Source: Lysinibacillus antri (GTDB lineage: Bacteria; Bacillota; Bacilli; Bacillales_A; Planococcaceae). Taken from it: a stretch of 64,000 nt of DNA. A program made the translations under genes and the position numbers. The stretch lies in assembly GCF_003977595.1 (NCBI RefSeq), contig NZ_RYYR01000023.1, positions 1 through 64,000 of the forward strand, written 5' to 3'. Shown in pieces: positions 1 to 9,400 of this stretch (its first letter is position 1; every line of letters starts with the position of its first letter). Under the pieces are notes generated by a model. It saw only the letters and a list, made by a program, of their open reading frames with translations. It made no database searches and was not told the origin of the DNA.

Positions 1-396
1 GGCGTGCACTTAGAAATGAGTGGGCTTGTTGAAAGAGACAAGTGCGTTCCGTGGGCGAGTAAGTATGGTGGTTTCGAAAGCTCCATGCACCGTTACAGGC
101 GGTGGAGAGGACGACAGGTAAGAGCTAGCACCTAAGTTAGGACATGATAGAGTGAAGGGAACGTGGAAAGCTACCAACATGGAGCGGACACACGCAAGGA
201 AATGGTAGAAAGGAAAGGAGTTTTCTCTATAACTTTCTTTTATGGTAGTGAGAGTAGAGGCAGGAGCGTTGAAGTTTCTGTAATAGAAATGGAGCGATAG
301 CCTCAAGTCGTTTGTTTTTCTGTATTTTAACTCAAACTTTCAGGGATTCTCGTAGGACGAAAAAGGTCGCGAGCCGAGATTGGAGCGTGATACACC

Positions 397-2310
397 ATGA
401 GCGAAAACTTCAAGAAGATTCCTAGAATGAAAAATACAAGACTACGTCATGCCGAGTATTACGGGATGACGGAAACTTTTGATGCATTATATGCCAAAAG
501 TAAAGCACACCAACCATTTAAAAACTTGATGCCCATTATTACATCCGATGACAATATTTTACTCGCCTACCGTAATATTAAACGCAATAACGGGAGTGCA
601 ACAGCGGGTGTTGATGGTATGACAATCTATGGTATTGAAAAATTAAATACGGCTGAATTTATCGCAATAGTTAAGAAACGCTTTCGTCATTATCATCCAC
701 GCTGTGTAAAACGTGTGGAAATTCCGAAACCTAATGGAAAAACGATCCCACTCGGCATTCCGTCCATGTGGGATCGTATTGCCCAACAATGTATTCTTCA
801 AGTATTAGAGCCAATATGTGAAGCGAAATTTTATAAATATAGCTTCGGGTTTCGACCAACGAAATCTGCTGAAAATGCGATTTCAATAGCCGCTAGTCGC
901 ATCAATAATAATCAGATGCAGTACGTTGTAGACATCGATATTAAAGGTTTCTTCGATGAAGTGAAACATACAAAGTTGATGCGTCAAATATGGACAATGG
1001 GCATTCAAGACAAGCAACTACTCGTCATTTTGAGAAAAATGCTGAAGGCACCCGTTGTCTTACCAAACGGCGATGTTACGTATCCGACAAAAGGTACGCC
1101 ACAAGGAGGCATTCTTTCCCCGTTACTTGCGAATATCAATCTCAATGAATTTGATTGGTGGATTGCGAATCAGTGGGAAAGTAAGAAATGTCATTCTATA
1201 AACGATTATCTGAATAAGAAAACCGGTTTATACAGCCATCAATATCGTTACCGACAACTTCGGAAAACATCAACGCTAAAAGAAATGTACATTGTGCGTT
1301 ACGCAGACGATTTTAAAATATTTACGACGTCACGTGCGAACGCTAAGAAGATTTTCATTGCGAGTAAAATGTGGTTAGAAGAACGGTTAGGACTGCCGAT
1401 ATCAGAAGAAAAATCACAGATTACGAACTTGAAAAAGAAAAGCAGTGAATTTTTAGGATTTGATTTGAAAATGGAGCGAAAGGGCTATAACCGTGTCGGA
1501 AAGAAGAAGTTTGTTTGTCAATCGCACATCACAGAAAAAGCACGAAAATGCATTAAGGAACAGTTAAAGAGTCAAATCAAGGTGATTCAGCGAGCGAAGG
1601 ATGGGCAAGATTTGATAAAGCAACTTCAAATCTACAATAGTATGGTCATTGGGATTCATCAGTATTATCAAATCGCAACGCAAGTCAATGCGAGCCTGAT
1701 GCCGATTCAATACCAATTGACACAAGTCGAAAGACATCGCCTCAAACACTTGTCTTTACGAAAACGTTCAAAGGCTTATCGAACCAATGATAAAGGCACT
1801 CGACCGTATTTAAAGTCAGAAATGACAAGATATATCAATGATTACCCACTTATTCCGATTGGTTTTGTTAAAACAAGAAACGCACTAATGCCGAAAAACG
1901 GTGTGTGTAAGTTTACCCCTGAAGGACGTGCGTTGATACACCAAAATCAACACAGTGTCCCCGAATGGCAACTTCAATGGTTACGGGAACACCCTATCAC
2001 AAGCGACCGTGCAACCATTGAATTAAATGACAACCGTATTTCCTTGTTTGTTGCACAAAATGGGAAATGTGCTGTCACGGGTGATGAATTAATTTTAACA
2101 GAAATGGATTGTCATCATAAAACATTATGGCATGAAACGAAGGATGACCGTTACTCGAACTTGGTGCTCCTATCAAGAGATGTACACAAACTCATTCATG
2201 CGACAACAGAAGAGACGATTCAAAAGTATATAGACCTGTTAAAACCCAATGAGGAACAACGTAATAAAATCAATCAATTACGAATTATAGTTGGCAACGA
2301 AATAATTTAG
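397..2310 (+). CDS. ltrA: Group II intron-encoded reverse transcriptase/maturase with HNH endonuclease
   Basis: A 637-residue multifunctional intron protein. It helps the intron RNA fold and splice, and reverse-transcribes it during retrohoming. The RT domain spans roughly residues 40-370, with the catalytic YADD at 302-305 and the PQGG motif upstream. A maturase (X) region follows at about 390-480. The C-terminus (about 540-610) has an HNH-type endonuclease with a Cys-x-x-Thr-Gly zinc-knuckle-like start, CHHK, and a downstream H-K-L-I-H, so the protein should be able to cut the second target strand. The length is normal for RT-X-D-En proteins and no internal stop is present. It lies within the loop of intron domain IV, as usual. 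The ATG at 397 has a weak GGAG upstream. Confidence 0.93.
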   Translation: MSENFKKIPRMKNTRLRHAEYYGMTETFDALYAKSKAHQPFKNLMPIITSDDNILLAYRNIKRNNGSATAGVDGMTIYGIEKLNTAEFIAIVKKRFRHYHPRCVKRVEIPKPNGKTIPLGIPSMWDRIAQQCILQVLEPICEAKFYKYSFGFRPTKSAENAISIAASRINNNQMQYVVDIDIKGFFDEVKHTKLMRQIWTMGIQDKQLLVILRKMLKAPVVLPNGDVTYPTKGTPQGGILSPLLANINLNEFDWWIANQWESKKCHSINDYLNKKTGLYSHQYRYRQLRKTSTLKEMYIVRYADDFKIFTTSRANAKKIFIASKMWLEERLGLPISEEKSQITNLKKKSSEFLGFDLKMERKGYNRVGKKKFVCQSHITEKARKCIKEQLKSQIKVIQRAKDGQDLIKQLQIYNSMVIGIHQYYQIATQVNASLMPIQYQLTQVERHRLKHLSLRKRSKAYRTNDKGTRPYLKSEMTRYINDYPLIPIGFVKTRNALMPKNGVCKFTPEGRALIHQNQHSVPEWQLQWLREHPITSDRATIELNDNRISLFVAQNGKCAVTGDELILTEMDCHHKTLWHETKDDRYSNLVLLSRDVHKLIHATTEETIQKYIDLLKPNEEQRNKINQLRIIVGNEII

Positions 2311-2372
2311 AAGGAATCAATTTGAAAGTATCGTTGTTTGAGCGAAACAAAATACAAAAACGAACGATGGAA

Positions 2373-2404
2373 CGCCGTGTGCGATGAAAGTTGCATGCAC
2401 GGTG
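2373..2404 (+). other. Group II intron domain V (catalytic hairpin)
   Basis: This is a 32-nt hairpin. Bases 2373-2379 pair with 2398-2404 and 2380-2382 with 2393-2395. A two-base bulge (TG, 2396-2397) follows, then a short G/U-containing stem closed by a GAAA tetraloop at 2386-2389. The catalytic triad reads CGC (2373-2375) pairing with GTG. The next hairpin (about 2408-2450), with a bulged A, fits domain VI. The geometry matches the family's most conserved element, so splicing competence is likely. Confidence 0.85.
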
Positions 2405-2454
2405 TGGAGCAGGGGAAAAGGCAGAGATCACGTCAAAGCCTTACCTATTGCTAT

Positions 2455-2603
2455 CCAGCAACGTCAGTACACCAAGCTCAGAAGATATTGAAGTTACGAA
2501 AAGATTGGTAGAAGCAGGTCAAATTCTGGGAATTGAAATTCTCGACCATTTGATCTTGTGTGATGATAACTTTCGTTCACTAAAAGAATTGGGATACATC
2601 TAA
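2455..2603 (+). pseudogene. radC: 3' exon of radC / JAB-domain protein, split by the intron
   Basis: In frame after the intron, about 50 codons encode the conserved RadC C-terminus: [17 protein letters not shown], then [14 protein letters not shown] and a final SLKELGYI. RadC family proteins carry a JAB/MPN metalloprotease-like fold, and a HxHP motif normally comes just before TPS. Here that motif and everything N-terminal must be in the 5' exon, upstream of the window. The gene is interrupted rather than dead if the intron splices. RadC copies of this type are common on integrative elements, so this could be a mobile-element RadC rather than the chromosomal one. An ATG inside the intron at 2391 opens a longer frame but is an artefact. 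Confidence 0.85.
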
Positions 2604-2616
2604 AGGAGGGATTGTA

Positions 2617-2883
2617 GTGTCAGCTGAACAGCGTCTTTCACAAGTGTTAACGAAAAAGTTAGGTTACTATGTTCCAATTAGTGAAATCGGCTTCGAAAGT
2701 CTATCATTTTACAAAGATGAAATAGACGAAACCCTAGTACCACTGCACATCATTGATCACTTAGTTGAACTAATTGTCGCGAATAGTGCAAGTTACACAG
2801 ATGTAGCAGGTAATTACTATTTAGTTATCATCGTTGAAACTGGATTATCTGAACCATACGAGGTATGGCTAGTTAATGATTGA
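2617..2883 (+). CDS. Small hypothetical protein downstream of radC
   Basis: An 88-residue acidic, mostly soluble protein with no signal peptide and no membrane segment. It starts at GTG 2617, with an excellent AAAGGAGGG site at 2602-2610 that overlaps the radC stop codon, so it is translated as the next gene of the radC unit. I do not recognise the family. The sequence alternates hydrophobic and acidic residues (for example YYLVIIVETGLSEPYEVWLV near the end), suggesting a small alpha/beta fold. A hairpin terminator follows at 2978-3012. Its placement suggests it belongs to the same decayed or mobile unit as radC. Confidence 0.7.
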   Translation: MSAEQRLSQVLTKKLGYYVPISEIGFESLSFYKDEIDETLVPLHIIDHLVELIVANSASYTDVAGNYYLVIIVETGLSEPYEVWLVND

Positions 2884-2977
2884 GTTGTAAAAAATTTACA
2901 GAATAAGTGGATTAGCTCACGCCAAAACTAAAGTAAATCTAGCGACAAAAGTAAATGCCAATGGCATAGAAAATAGC

Positions 2978-3012
2978 AAGTGCATGCGATACAAGGCATG
3001 TGCTTATTTTGT
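2978..3012 (+). terminator. Rho-independent terminator after the radC unit
   Basis: AAGTGCATGC (2978-2987) pairs with GCATGTGCTT (2996-3005), allowing two G-U pairs, around an 8-base loop. ATTTTGTG follows. The T tract is short, so strength is uncertain. Confidence 0.5.
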
Positions 3013-3079
3013 GTGCCTAAAAATTGACGCCATTATTATATAACTGCAGTGTGTAGTCACATGAAAGGAGGTGGTATTC

Positions 3080-3154
3080 ATGTGGGAAAAAATATTAGTT
3101 ACCGCACTTATAGCAGTTTTACAACCGTGGCTAGTGAATTATCAAAAGAAATGA
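3080..3154 (+). CDS. Tiny hydrophobic peptide, 24 residues
   Basis: A short ORF beginning MWEKILVTALIAVLQPWL and ending in NYQKK. The ATG at 3080 is preceded by a near-perfect AAAGGAGGTGG site at correct spacing, which is the main reason to call it real. It has one potential membrane helix (residues 4-18) and a positively charged tail. It lies between the radC unit and a decayed serine recombinase. Possible identities are a small membrane peptide from the mobile element or a type I toxin-like peptide. Nothing in the sequence decides between them, and no antisense RNA was identified. Confidence 0.45.
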   Translation: MWEKILVTALIAVLQPWLVNYQKK

Positions 3155-3212
3155 AAAAGTAAATGGAGTAAATAACTTATCAACAACACTTTTAGTTAGG
3201 GAGACATGCACA

Positions 3213-3418
3213 ATGAAAACAAAAACTGTAGTTGCATATTATTGAAAGTCAACACAGACAAAAGGAAAAACGAATGAAGAAAGTGTCGCATATCAATAAG
3301 CTCGAATACACGAATATGCCGAAGATAATGGCCTAACGGTTGTTAAGAATTTTATGAAGTAGATGTATCAAGGACAGTGGATGTTCGACCAGTGCTGTTA
3401 GAAATTATATTCTCTTGA
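3213..3418 (+). pseudogene. Serine recombinase N-terminal fragment, inactivated
   Basis: Conceptual translation from ATG 3213 gives MKTKTVVAYY, a stop, KSTQTKGKTNEESVAYQ, a stop, then ARIHEYAEDNGLTVVKNF. After a one-base deletion it continues YEVDVSRTVDVRPVLLEI. This is the start of a large serine recombinase/resolvase (YxRxS nucleophile motif). The first stop (TGA) sits where the motif arginine codon CGA is expected and the second (TAA) where CAA is expected, so both fit C-to-T changes. Restoring a G in 'aag(g)aattttat' repairs the frame. The rest of the protein is missing. It ends within a perfect hairpin (3400-3443). It probably once moved an element linked to radC. Confidence 0.8.
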
Positions 3419-3443
3419 AGCGTGTCAAGAGAATATAATTTCT
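3400..3443. repeat. Perfect 19-bp inverted repeat, 6-base loop
   Basis: AGAAATTATATTCTCTTGA (3400-3418) is followed by AGCGTG and then its exact reverse complement (3425-3443). It overlaps the truncated end of the recombinase pseudogene. No T run follows, so it is not a classical terminator. Confidence 0.9.
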
Positions 3444-3599
3444 GATACCGAGTACATAAATAATAATGGTTTTATATGGTAATTTACAAGTGAAAAGTAT
3501 AGTTTTTTTATCAAAATGTAATACAGAGTCCTAGTATGAGATTAACCTTGTACAAGGGCTTTTCTAATTGCATTTTCGGTACGGGGGATTTCGAATTGT

Positions 3600-3618
3600 T
3601 AGTGTACCTGGTACACAA
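3600..3618. repeat. 19-bp palindrome, copy 1 of 3
   Basis: TAGTGTAC-CTG-GTACACAA. The core GTGTACC-T-GGTACAC is a perfect 7-1-7 palindrome. Related copies are at 22384-22402 and 28420-28438, all intergenic, with consensus TTGTGYAC-N3-GTRCACAA. This copy lies about 155 bp before the efflux operon. It is a possible operator or dispersed intergenic repeat. Apart from this palindrome I see nothing else firm between 3444 and 3772. Confidence 0.55.
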
Positions 3619-3772
3619 AATTACCATTTTGAAAGGGATATTTGTATTAACTGGACTTATAGTATAAAATTAATTCGGTAAATCCATTTAATAGTACTTT
3701 ATGAATTTATAGGGAGAAAAGCCTTTAAAATTTTACTTTCATAATCTCATATAAAAGAGAGGGGAATGTTAT

Positions 3773-5032
3773 ATGAAAAAGGGAATATCTATTGGAATAG
3801 CAGCAATGCTTGCTTTTAGTTCTTATTCACCTTCTGTTTTAGCGAAAGTGGAGAATGTAGGTTCAATTAATGATAGTACAGAGAATGCAGTAGTAGTAAA
3901 GTCCTTATCATTAGAAAATGCAAATCAATATGCTTTAAATAGCAGTTACATGCTTAAAGAACTAGCTATTCAAATTGATAGACTAAAAAAAGTAGAAGAA
4001 AAGATTAATAGGAACTACAAAGATGCTAAAGAATCTTTAGATGATTTGAGAGAAGTAAGGGATGATTTATGGGATTATTATATACAAAGTCCAGCTACTC
4101 CAGAAGAACAAGCAATAAATAGGCAATTAATTGAACAAATACAACTTCTTAATTCAAATATCAAATCACTGGAAAATACCGTACCCCAACTAGAAAACCA
4201 GTTAGACGATTTTGTTTATAATAAAAAAATACTAGAAAACAATTATACCCAAGTAAGTGAAACAATAAAATTTTCAATTATGTCTAGCTTTGTCGGTCTT
4301 TTATTATCACAGCAACAATTAGAGCTGATGAAAAGTACTCTTCAAGTGCAACAAACGCAATTAAATAGTGCGAAGAAACGGTATGAGCTAGGGTTAATTT
4401 CGAAAAAAGACTTGGATCAGTCAACGAGAGAATTAAAAGGTCTTAAAGATGAAATGACAAAACTTGAAACAGAACTTAGTAATAATAAAGCCAATTTTGC
4501 GTTGACGCTAGGTGTATCTAATGCTGATTTTACTTTAGTTGAACCGAAAATAGAGGAACTGTCACTTATCACCCAAGAAAAACCTACGAAAGAGTTAATA
4601 GATAACAGCTACAATATCTTGAATACAAAAACGGAATTGGAGTTAGCGGAAGATGCTTTAGAAGAAGTAGATGATATTACGGGTTGGGCAAGAGAAGATA
4701 AGGACTTAGCTCAAATAGATATCGAATTAAGTAAGCTGAAAATTGAAAAAGATAAAGCTAACTTAGAAGTTGCCATTAACAATTTATTTACCCAAGTCAA
4801 AAACCAATATCAAATCTTACAAGATGCTGAAGATGACCTGAATCTTGCAAAGGCTGATGTAAAGGACACGCAACTTTATTATGAGTTAGGATTAGTTTCG
4901 AAACAGAACTATGAATTTTCTAAAGTTAAAATAGAGCAAGCGCAAATCAATTATGATAATGCAAAGTATCAATACTATGTATTACAACAAAAAGTAGAAG
5001 TACTGAATAGCGGAGTAATTATTACGAACTAG
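3773..5032 (+). CDS. TolC-like secreted coiled-coil protein
   Basis: 419 residues with a Sec signal peptide (cleavage likely after VLA, residue 24). Long heptad-rich segments cover about 60-165 and 195-245, with another coil at about 320-410. Two internal repeats carry the TolC hallmark: YELGLISKKDLDQ near residue 205 and YELGLVSKQNYEF near 370. TolC family members form outer-membrane exit ducts in diderms, but this organism appears to have one membrane. Here the protein is more likely a wall-spanning or periplasm-like partner of the pump encoded next. The ATG at 3773 has GAGAGGGG upstream. It is first in a three-gene operon with an adaptor (5088) and an RND permease (6447). I see no outer-membrane beta-barrel signature, but that is hard to judge by eye. 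Confidence 0.8.
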   Translation: MKKGISIGIAAMLAFSSYSPSVLAKVENVGSINDSTENAVVVKSLSLENANQYALNSSYMLKELAIQIDRLKKVEEKINRNYKDAKESLDDLREVRDDLWDYYIQSPATPEEQAINRQLIEQIQLLNSNIKSLENTVPQLENQLDDFVYNKKILENNYTQVSETIKFSIMSSFVGLLLSQQQLELMKSTLQVQQTQLNSAKKRYELGLISKKDLDQSTRELKGLKDEMTKLETELSNNKANFALTLGVSNADFTLVEPKIEELSLITQEKPTKELIDNSYNILNTKTELELAEDALEEVDDITGWAREDKDLAQIDIELSKLKIEKDKANLEVAINNLFTQVKNQYQILQDAEDDLNLAKADVKDTQLYYELGLVSKQNYEFSKVKIEQAQINYDNAKYQYYVLQQKVEVLNSGVIITN

Positions 5033-5087
5033 AACAATACTGTTCAATATATTTGTGGTGAAAGGTTTAAGGAGGATTATATACTAC

Positions 5088-6443
5088 ATGAGAGAAAAAA
5101 AAGGGGCTTTTGGTGCAATCTCCTTCATAATTGCTTCTACGATTGTTCTGTCAGGCTGTGGCTCAGAGGAACCGAAGAAGAAATTAGAAGAGCGAGAAGT
5201 TCCTGTTGAGGTTACGGAAGTTACATATGGTGTGTTAAAGGATAGCAATTTATTGACTGGTACTATTGAAGCAGAAAGTAAAGTGAGCATTTTACCAAAA
5301 GCAGCAGGGGAAATTACAAAAATTCACGTAAAAAAAGGTGATTTCGTAAAAAAAGGAGATGTCCTTGCGCAACTAGATGATACGGCTGAGCAAAATGTAG
5401 TGAAGCAACAACAGGCGAGCTTGGAAAGTGCTCAAAATGCAAAAACGAAAGCACAAAGCAGTTATGATCAAGCGGTCCTCTCACTGAATTCAGCAGAGAT
5501 AGCTTTAGAGCAGGCAGGTATATCTCAAGAAGATAATATTAACAACATCGACATACAATTAAAAAATGCGGAAAACAATTGGAAAACAGCGAAAAAAAAC
5601 TTAGAGCGAATGCAAGCCCTTTACGATGAAGGGTTAATTTCTCTACAAGAATATGAAAATGCAAAAAATAACGAAAGTAGCGCGAAAAATGCTTTAGACC
5701 AAACGAAACTTTCTAAAACCCAGACTTCCCGTGAAATTAATTTGAAACCACAAGAATCTGCAGTGGAGCAAGCAAAAATAAATTTAGCGATTGCAGAAGC
5801 TTCCTTAACGGATGCAGAAATTGGCATTACTCAAGCACAGATTGCTTTAGAATCCGCAATGGATCGTTTAGATGACAAAATTATTAAAGCGACTATTTCT
5901 GGGGAAGTAACAGAGATTATCAATAAAGTAGGAGAAATGGCTTCAAATGCAAGTCCATTTGCTTCTATTGTAGCTACAGAGACAGTGATACTTGATGTAA
6001 ATATTTCTTCAAATTTATTACCTTCATTTACAGTTGGAAAAGAAATAGATGTAAAAGTGACTGGTTCAGATGATACTTTTAAAGGGAAAGTCGATTATAT
6101 TTCAACAGTAAGTTCTGGTTATGGACTATTTACCGTTGAGATAAAAATAAATAATAAAGATAAGATAATTCGTCCTGGTATGATCGCTTCTTTAATTATT
6201 GAAGAAGTAAAAGAAGATAATTCAATTATTGTACCAGCAGACGCAGTTGTACATAAAGAAGGAAAAGATGTAGTATTCATCATTTCAGATGGCAAAGCAG
6301 TAATGAAAGAAGTAGAAGTTGGTTTAAGTAATGTGGAATTCACAAGTTTAGCGGGTGAGTTAAAAGAGAAAGATTTAATTGTTATAAGTGGTCAAAACCT
6401 CCTCAAAGATGGCAATAAAGTAACAATTATGGAGGAGGACTAG
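5088..6443 (+). CDS. RND efflux adaptor (HlyD/membrane fusion) lipoprotein
   Basis: A 451-residue adaptor that links an RND permease to its exit component. The N-terminus has a lipoprotein signal ending in the lipobox LSGC (Cys24), so it should be tethered to the outer leaflet. Order of parts: barrel-sandwich half with KAAGEITKIHVKKGD (about 75-105), a long coiled-coil hairpin (about 115-265), the second half-sandwich (ATISGEVTEIINKVGE) and beta-barrel/MP domains to the end. I chose ATG 5088 over an upstream GTG at 5055. The lipobox is then correctly placed, and AAGGAGG at 5069-5075 precedes it, with slightly long spacing. It sits 55 bp after the TolC-like gene, with 3 bases to the permease start. 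Confidence 0.88.
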   Translation: MREKKGAFGAISFIIASTIVLSGCGSEEPKKKLEEREVPVEVTEVTYGVLKDSNLLTGTIEAESKVSILPKAAGEITKIHVKKGDFVKKGDVLAQLDDTAEQNVVKQQQASLESAQNAKTKAQSSYDQAVLSLNSAEIALEQAGISQEDNINNIDIQLKNAENNWKTAKKNLERMQALYDEGLISLQEYENAKNNESSAKNALDQTKLSKTQTSREINLKPQESAVEQAKINLAIAEASLTDAEIGITQAQIALESAMDRLDDKIIKATISGEVTEIINKVGEMASNASPFASIVATETVILDVNISSNLLPSFTVGKEIDVKVTGSDDTFKGKVDYISTVSSGYGLFTVEIKINNKDKIIRPGMIASLIIEEVKEDNSIIVPADAVVHKEGKDVVFIISDGKAVMKEVEVGLSNVEFTSLAGELKEKDLIVISGQNLLKDGNKVTIMEED

Positions 6444-6446
6444 ACG

Positions 6447-9400
6447 TTGAAACTTATTAAAACTTCAATCACACGTCCAGTCGGCGTCATCATGTTTGTA
6501 GTGGTAGCGATTGTTCTTGGATTTATCTCCTTAATGGGTTTGAAAATAGATTTATTTCCTAAAATGGAGTTACCAATTGCAGTCGTAGTCACAAATTATA
6601 CGGGTGCATCGCCACAAGAAATTGAAGAATTAATTACAGCACCAATTGAATCATCTGTTGGTACTATACAAGGGATCGATACAATCCAGTCTATTTCTCA
6701 ACAAGGTTCCTCTCTCGTTATTATGCAATTTGATTTCGGTAGGGATATTGATGATGCATTAATAGATGTTCGTGAAAAAATAGATCAAATTAATGGAATG
6801 TTACCAGACGTGTCCAATGATCCAATGGTTATGAGATTGGATCCAAATGCAATTCCTGTTGTGTATGCAAGTATAACGGGTGCAGAACTTAGTAAATTGC
6901 AAGATATTGCGGAAAATGAAGTTCAACCGGCCCTTGAACGAGCTAGTGGTGTCGCATCTGCTGGTATTTCAGGGGGAATTGAACGAGAAATCCAAGTAAA
7001 TTTAAATCCAGCATTACTTTCAAATTATGGAATTAACGGTTCCCAAATTATTTCGGTACTAGGTGCTGAAAATAGATCTATTTCAGCTGGGACGATACAA
7101 CGTGGCAATAAAGACATCCAGCTGCGAATTGTGGGAGAATATACTACCGTAGAGGACATTAAAAATACGAAAATATCACTTCCAGATGGGAATTCCATTA
7201 AAGTTAGTGACGTTGCAGAAGTTGTTGATACCTTTAAAGAACAAACATCCTTATCATTAGTAAACGGCGAAGAAACGCTCATGTTTTCTATTATGAAACA
7301 ATCTGATGCCAATACGGTTGAAGTGGCAGAAGAAGTTCAAAAAGTCATGGTAGAACTAAATGAGAAGTTTAAAGAGCGCGGATTAAAAATGACGACAATA
7401 ATGGATACTTCCGTTTATATTTCGGATTCTATTGATTCTGTCGTTAATAATATGATTGTTGGTGGTGCACTAGCAGCAATCATTCTCCTTCTATTTTTAA
7501 GAAGTTTTAAAGCAACCCTTGTAATTGGACTTTCAATGCCAATTGCGATTATTTCAACATTTACGTTGATGTATTTTACAGGTGAAACATTAAATATTAT
7601 TTCAATGGGTGGTTTAGCACTCGGTATTGGGATGATGGTTGATAGTTCAATTGTTATTTTGGAAAATATATTTAAGAAGCGTCAAGAAGGCCTCTCAGTT
7701 AAAGATGCATCCGTTGAGGGTGCTTCAGAGCTAGTATCAGCTGTTATCGCTTCGACACTTACAACGGCGGTTGTATTCCTTCCTGTCGTATTTGTTGACG
7801 GTCTAGCATCACAAATATTCAGACCTCTTTCATTAAGTGTAGTGTTTTCATTAACTGCTTCACTAATCTGCGCGATTACACTTATTCCGATGCTATCATC
7901 TAAGATGTTAGGAAATGTGAAAATTACGATAGATGACGAGGAACCAAAAGACTTTTTCAATCGAATCCTTAATAAGTTTAAAAACTTTTATGGGAAAGTT
8001 TTAGAAAAAGCTTTAAAACGTAGAAAAACAGTAATTTTAATAGTGTTGGCTGCTTTTATAGGAAGTTTCGCGTTGTTACCAGTTGTTGGTATGGAGTTGA
8101 TGCCGACTTCAGATAGTGGGCAAGTGAGCATTACTGCTACAATACAAAATGGTTCTCAATTAGAAGAAACGAATGCGGTTGTCACTGAGATTAATAATAG
8201 AATTTCAAAATATGAAGATATTATTGAGGTCAATAGTACGAGTGTTGGTGGAAGTACAGATGGCATAAGTCCGGGAAGTACGAATGTTGCTTCATTTATG
8301 ATCCAATTAGTTAAATCAACAGAACGTGATATAACGACAAAAGAATTTGTAGCTGAAGTATCAGAATTAGTTAGTGACATACCAGGTGCTGAAATTACTG
8401 TCATTGATAGTAACCAAGGTATGGCTACAGGTTCACCGATACAAGTTCAAATTAAGGGTGATAATCTCGATGTGCTGAAAGATTTATCACAACAAGTGGT
8501 TTGGATATTGGAAGATATTGAAGGAACATTAAATGTCGAAAGTTCTGTTGCAGATGGAAGCCCAGAGATTCAGGTTATTGTTGACCGCGAATTAGCGACA
8601 GCATATGGTCTTTCGTATCAACAAGTAATGTCTGAGATAAACCTTGCCTTTTATGGTCAAGTAGCGACACAATATAAAGAAAATGGTTCAGAGTATGATG
8701 TGAAGGTTTCCTTTTCTGAAGAGAGTACGACAACCGTTCGAGACCTTGAAACAATGATGATTCGAAATGCTGAAGGGGTAAACATTCCATTATCGGCTGT
8801 TGCAAAGTTAGTTCAAGTACAAGGCCCTTCACAAATTAGTCGTCAAGAACAAGTAAGAGGGGTAAATGTTACAAGTGATGTGATTGGTCGAGATCTTGGA
8901 AGCATTACACAAGAGATTAATGAAGAAATAGCGATGATTTCAACCCCAGATGGATATGAGATTTCAACTGGAGGACAATCAGAGCAAATGTTGGAATCTT
9001 TCGGTCAACTTGCTTTAGCATTAATCCTCGGTATTTTCCTAGTATATATGGTAATGGCAGTTCAGTTTGAGTCATTTGTAACACCATTTGTTATCATGTT
9101 CTCAATGCCAACCATGATCATTGGAGTTATATTGGGATTATTTGTGATGAATGTCTCACTAAGTTTACCTGGATTTATTGGGTTAATTATGCTTGCGGGT
9201 ATTGTCGTAAATAACGGTATCCTTCTTGTAGAATATATTAATATCTTACGAGATAAAGGGATGGAACGAATGCAAGCAATTGTTGAAGCGGGTAAAAGTC
9301 GTCTTCGTCCAATATTCATGACTACCGCAACAACAGTTTTAGCCATGATTCCACTAGCACTCGCTATTGGAGAAGGTGCAGAAACTCAACAACCAATGGC

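Larger units (their letters stand above)
1..2454 (+). mobile_element. Group II intron (5' boundary not resolved) inserted in radC
   Basis: This is a self-splicing retroelement. Bases 1-396 are non-coding and consistent with intron domain I-III RNA. They are followed by an intact intron-encoded protein (397-2310), then a well-formed domain V hairpin (2373-2404) and a domain VI-like hairpin (about 2408-2450) ending near CTAT at 2454. Immediately after that the reading frame of a RadC C-terminus resumes, so the element sits inside that gene on the same strand. The 3' junction near 2454 is inferred from where domain VI ends and RadC similarity begins and could be off by a few bases. The 5' end may lie just before the window. 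All parts needed for splicing and mobility look intact. Confidence 0.88.

Noticed and set aside
10-306. 98-codon minus-strand frame at the window start
   Set aside because: It lies in the structured RNA part of the group II intron and has no ribosome site.
2391-2454. ATG inside domain V as the start of the RadC fragment
   Set aside because: The codons before 2455 are intron RNA (domains V and VI). RadC similarity begins only after the intron.
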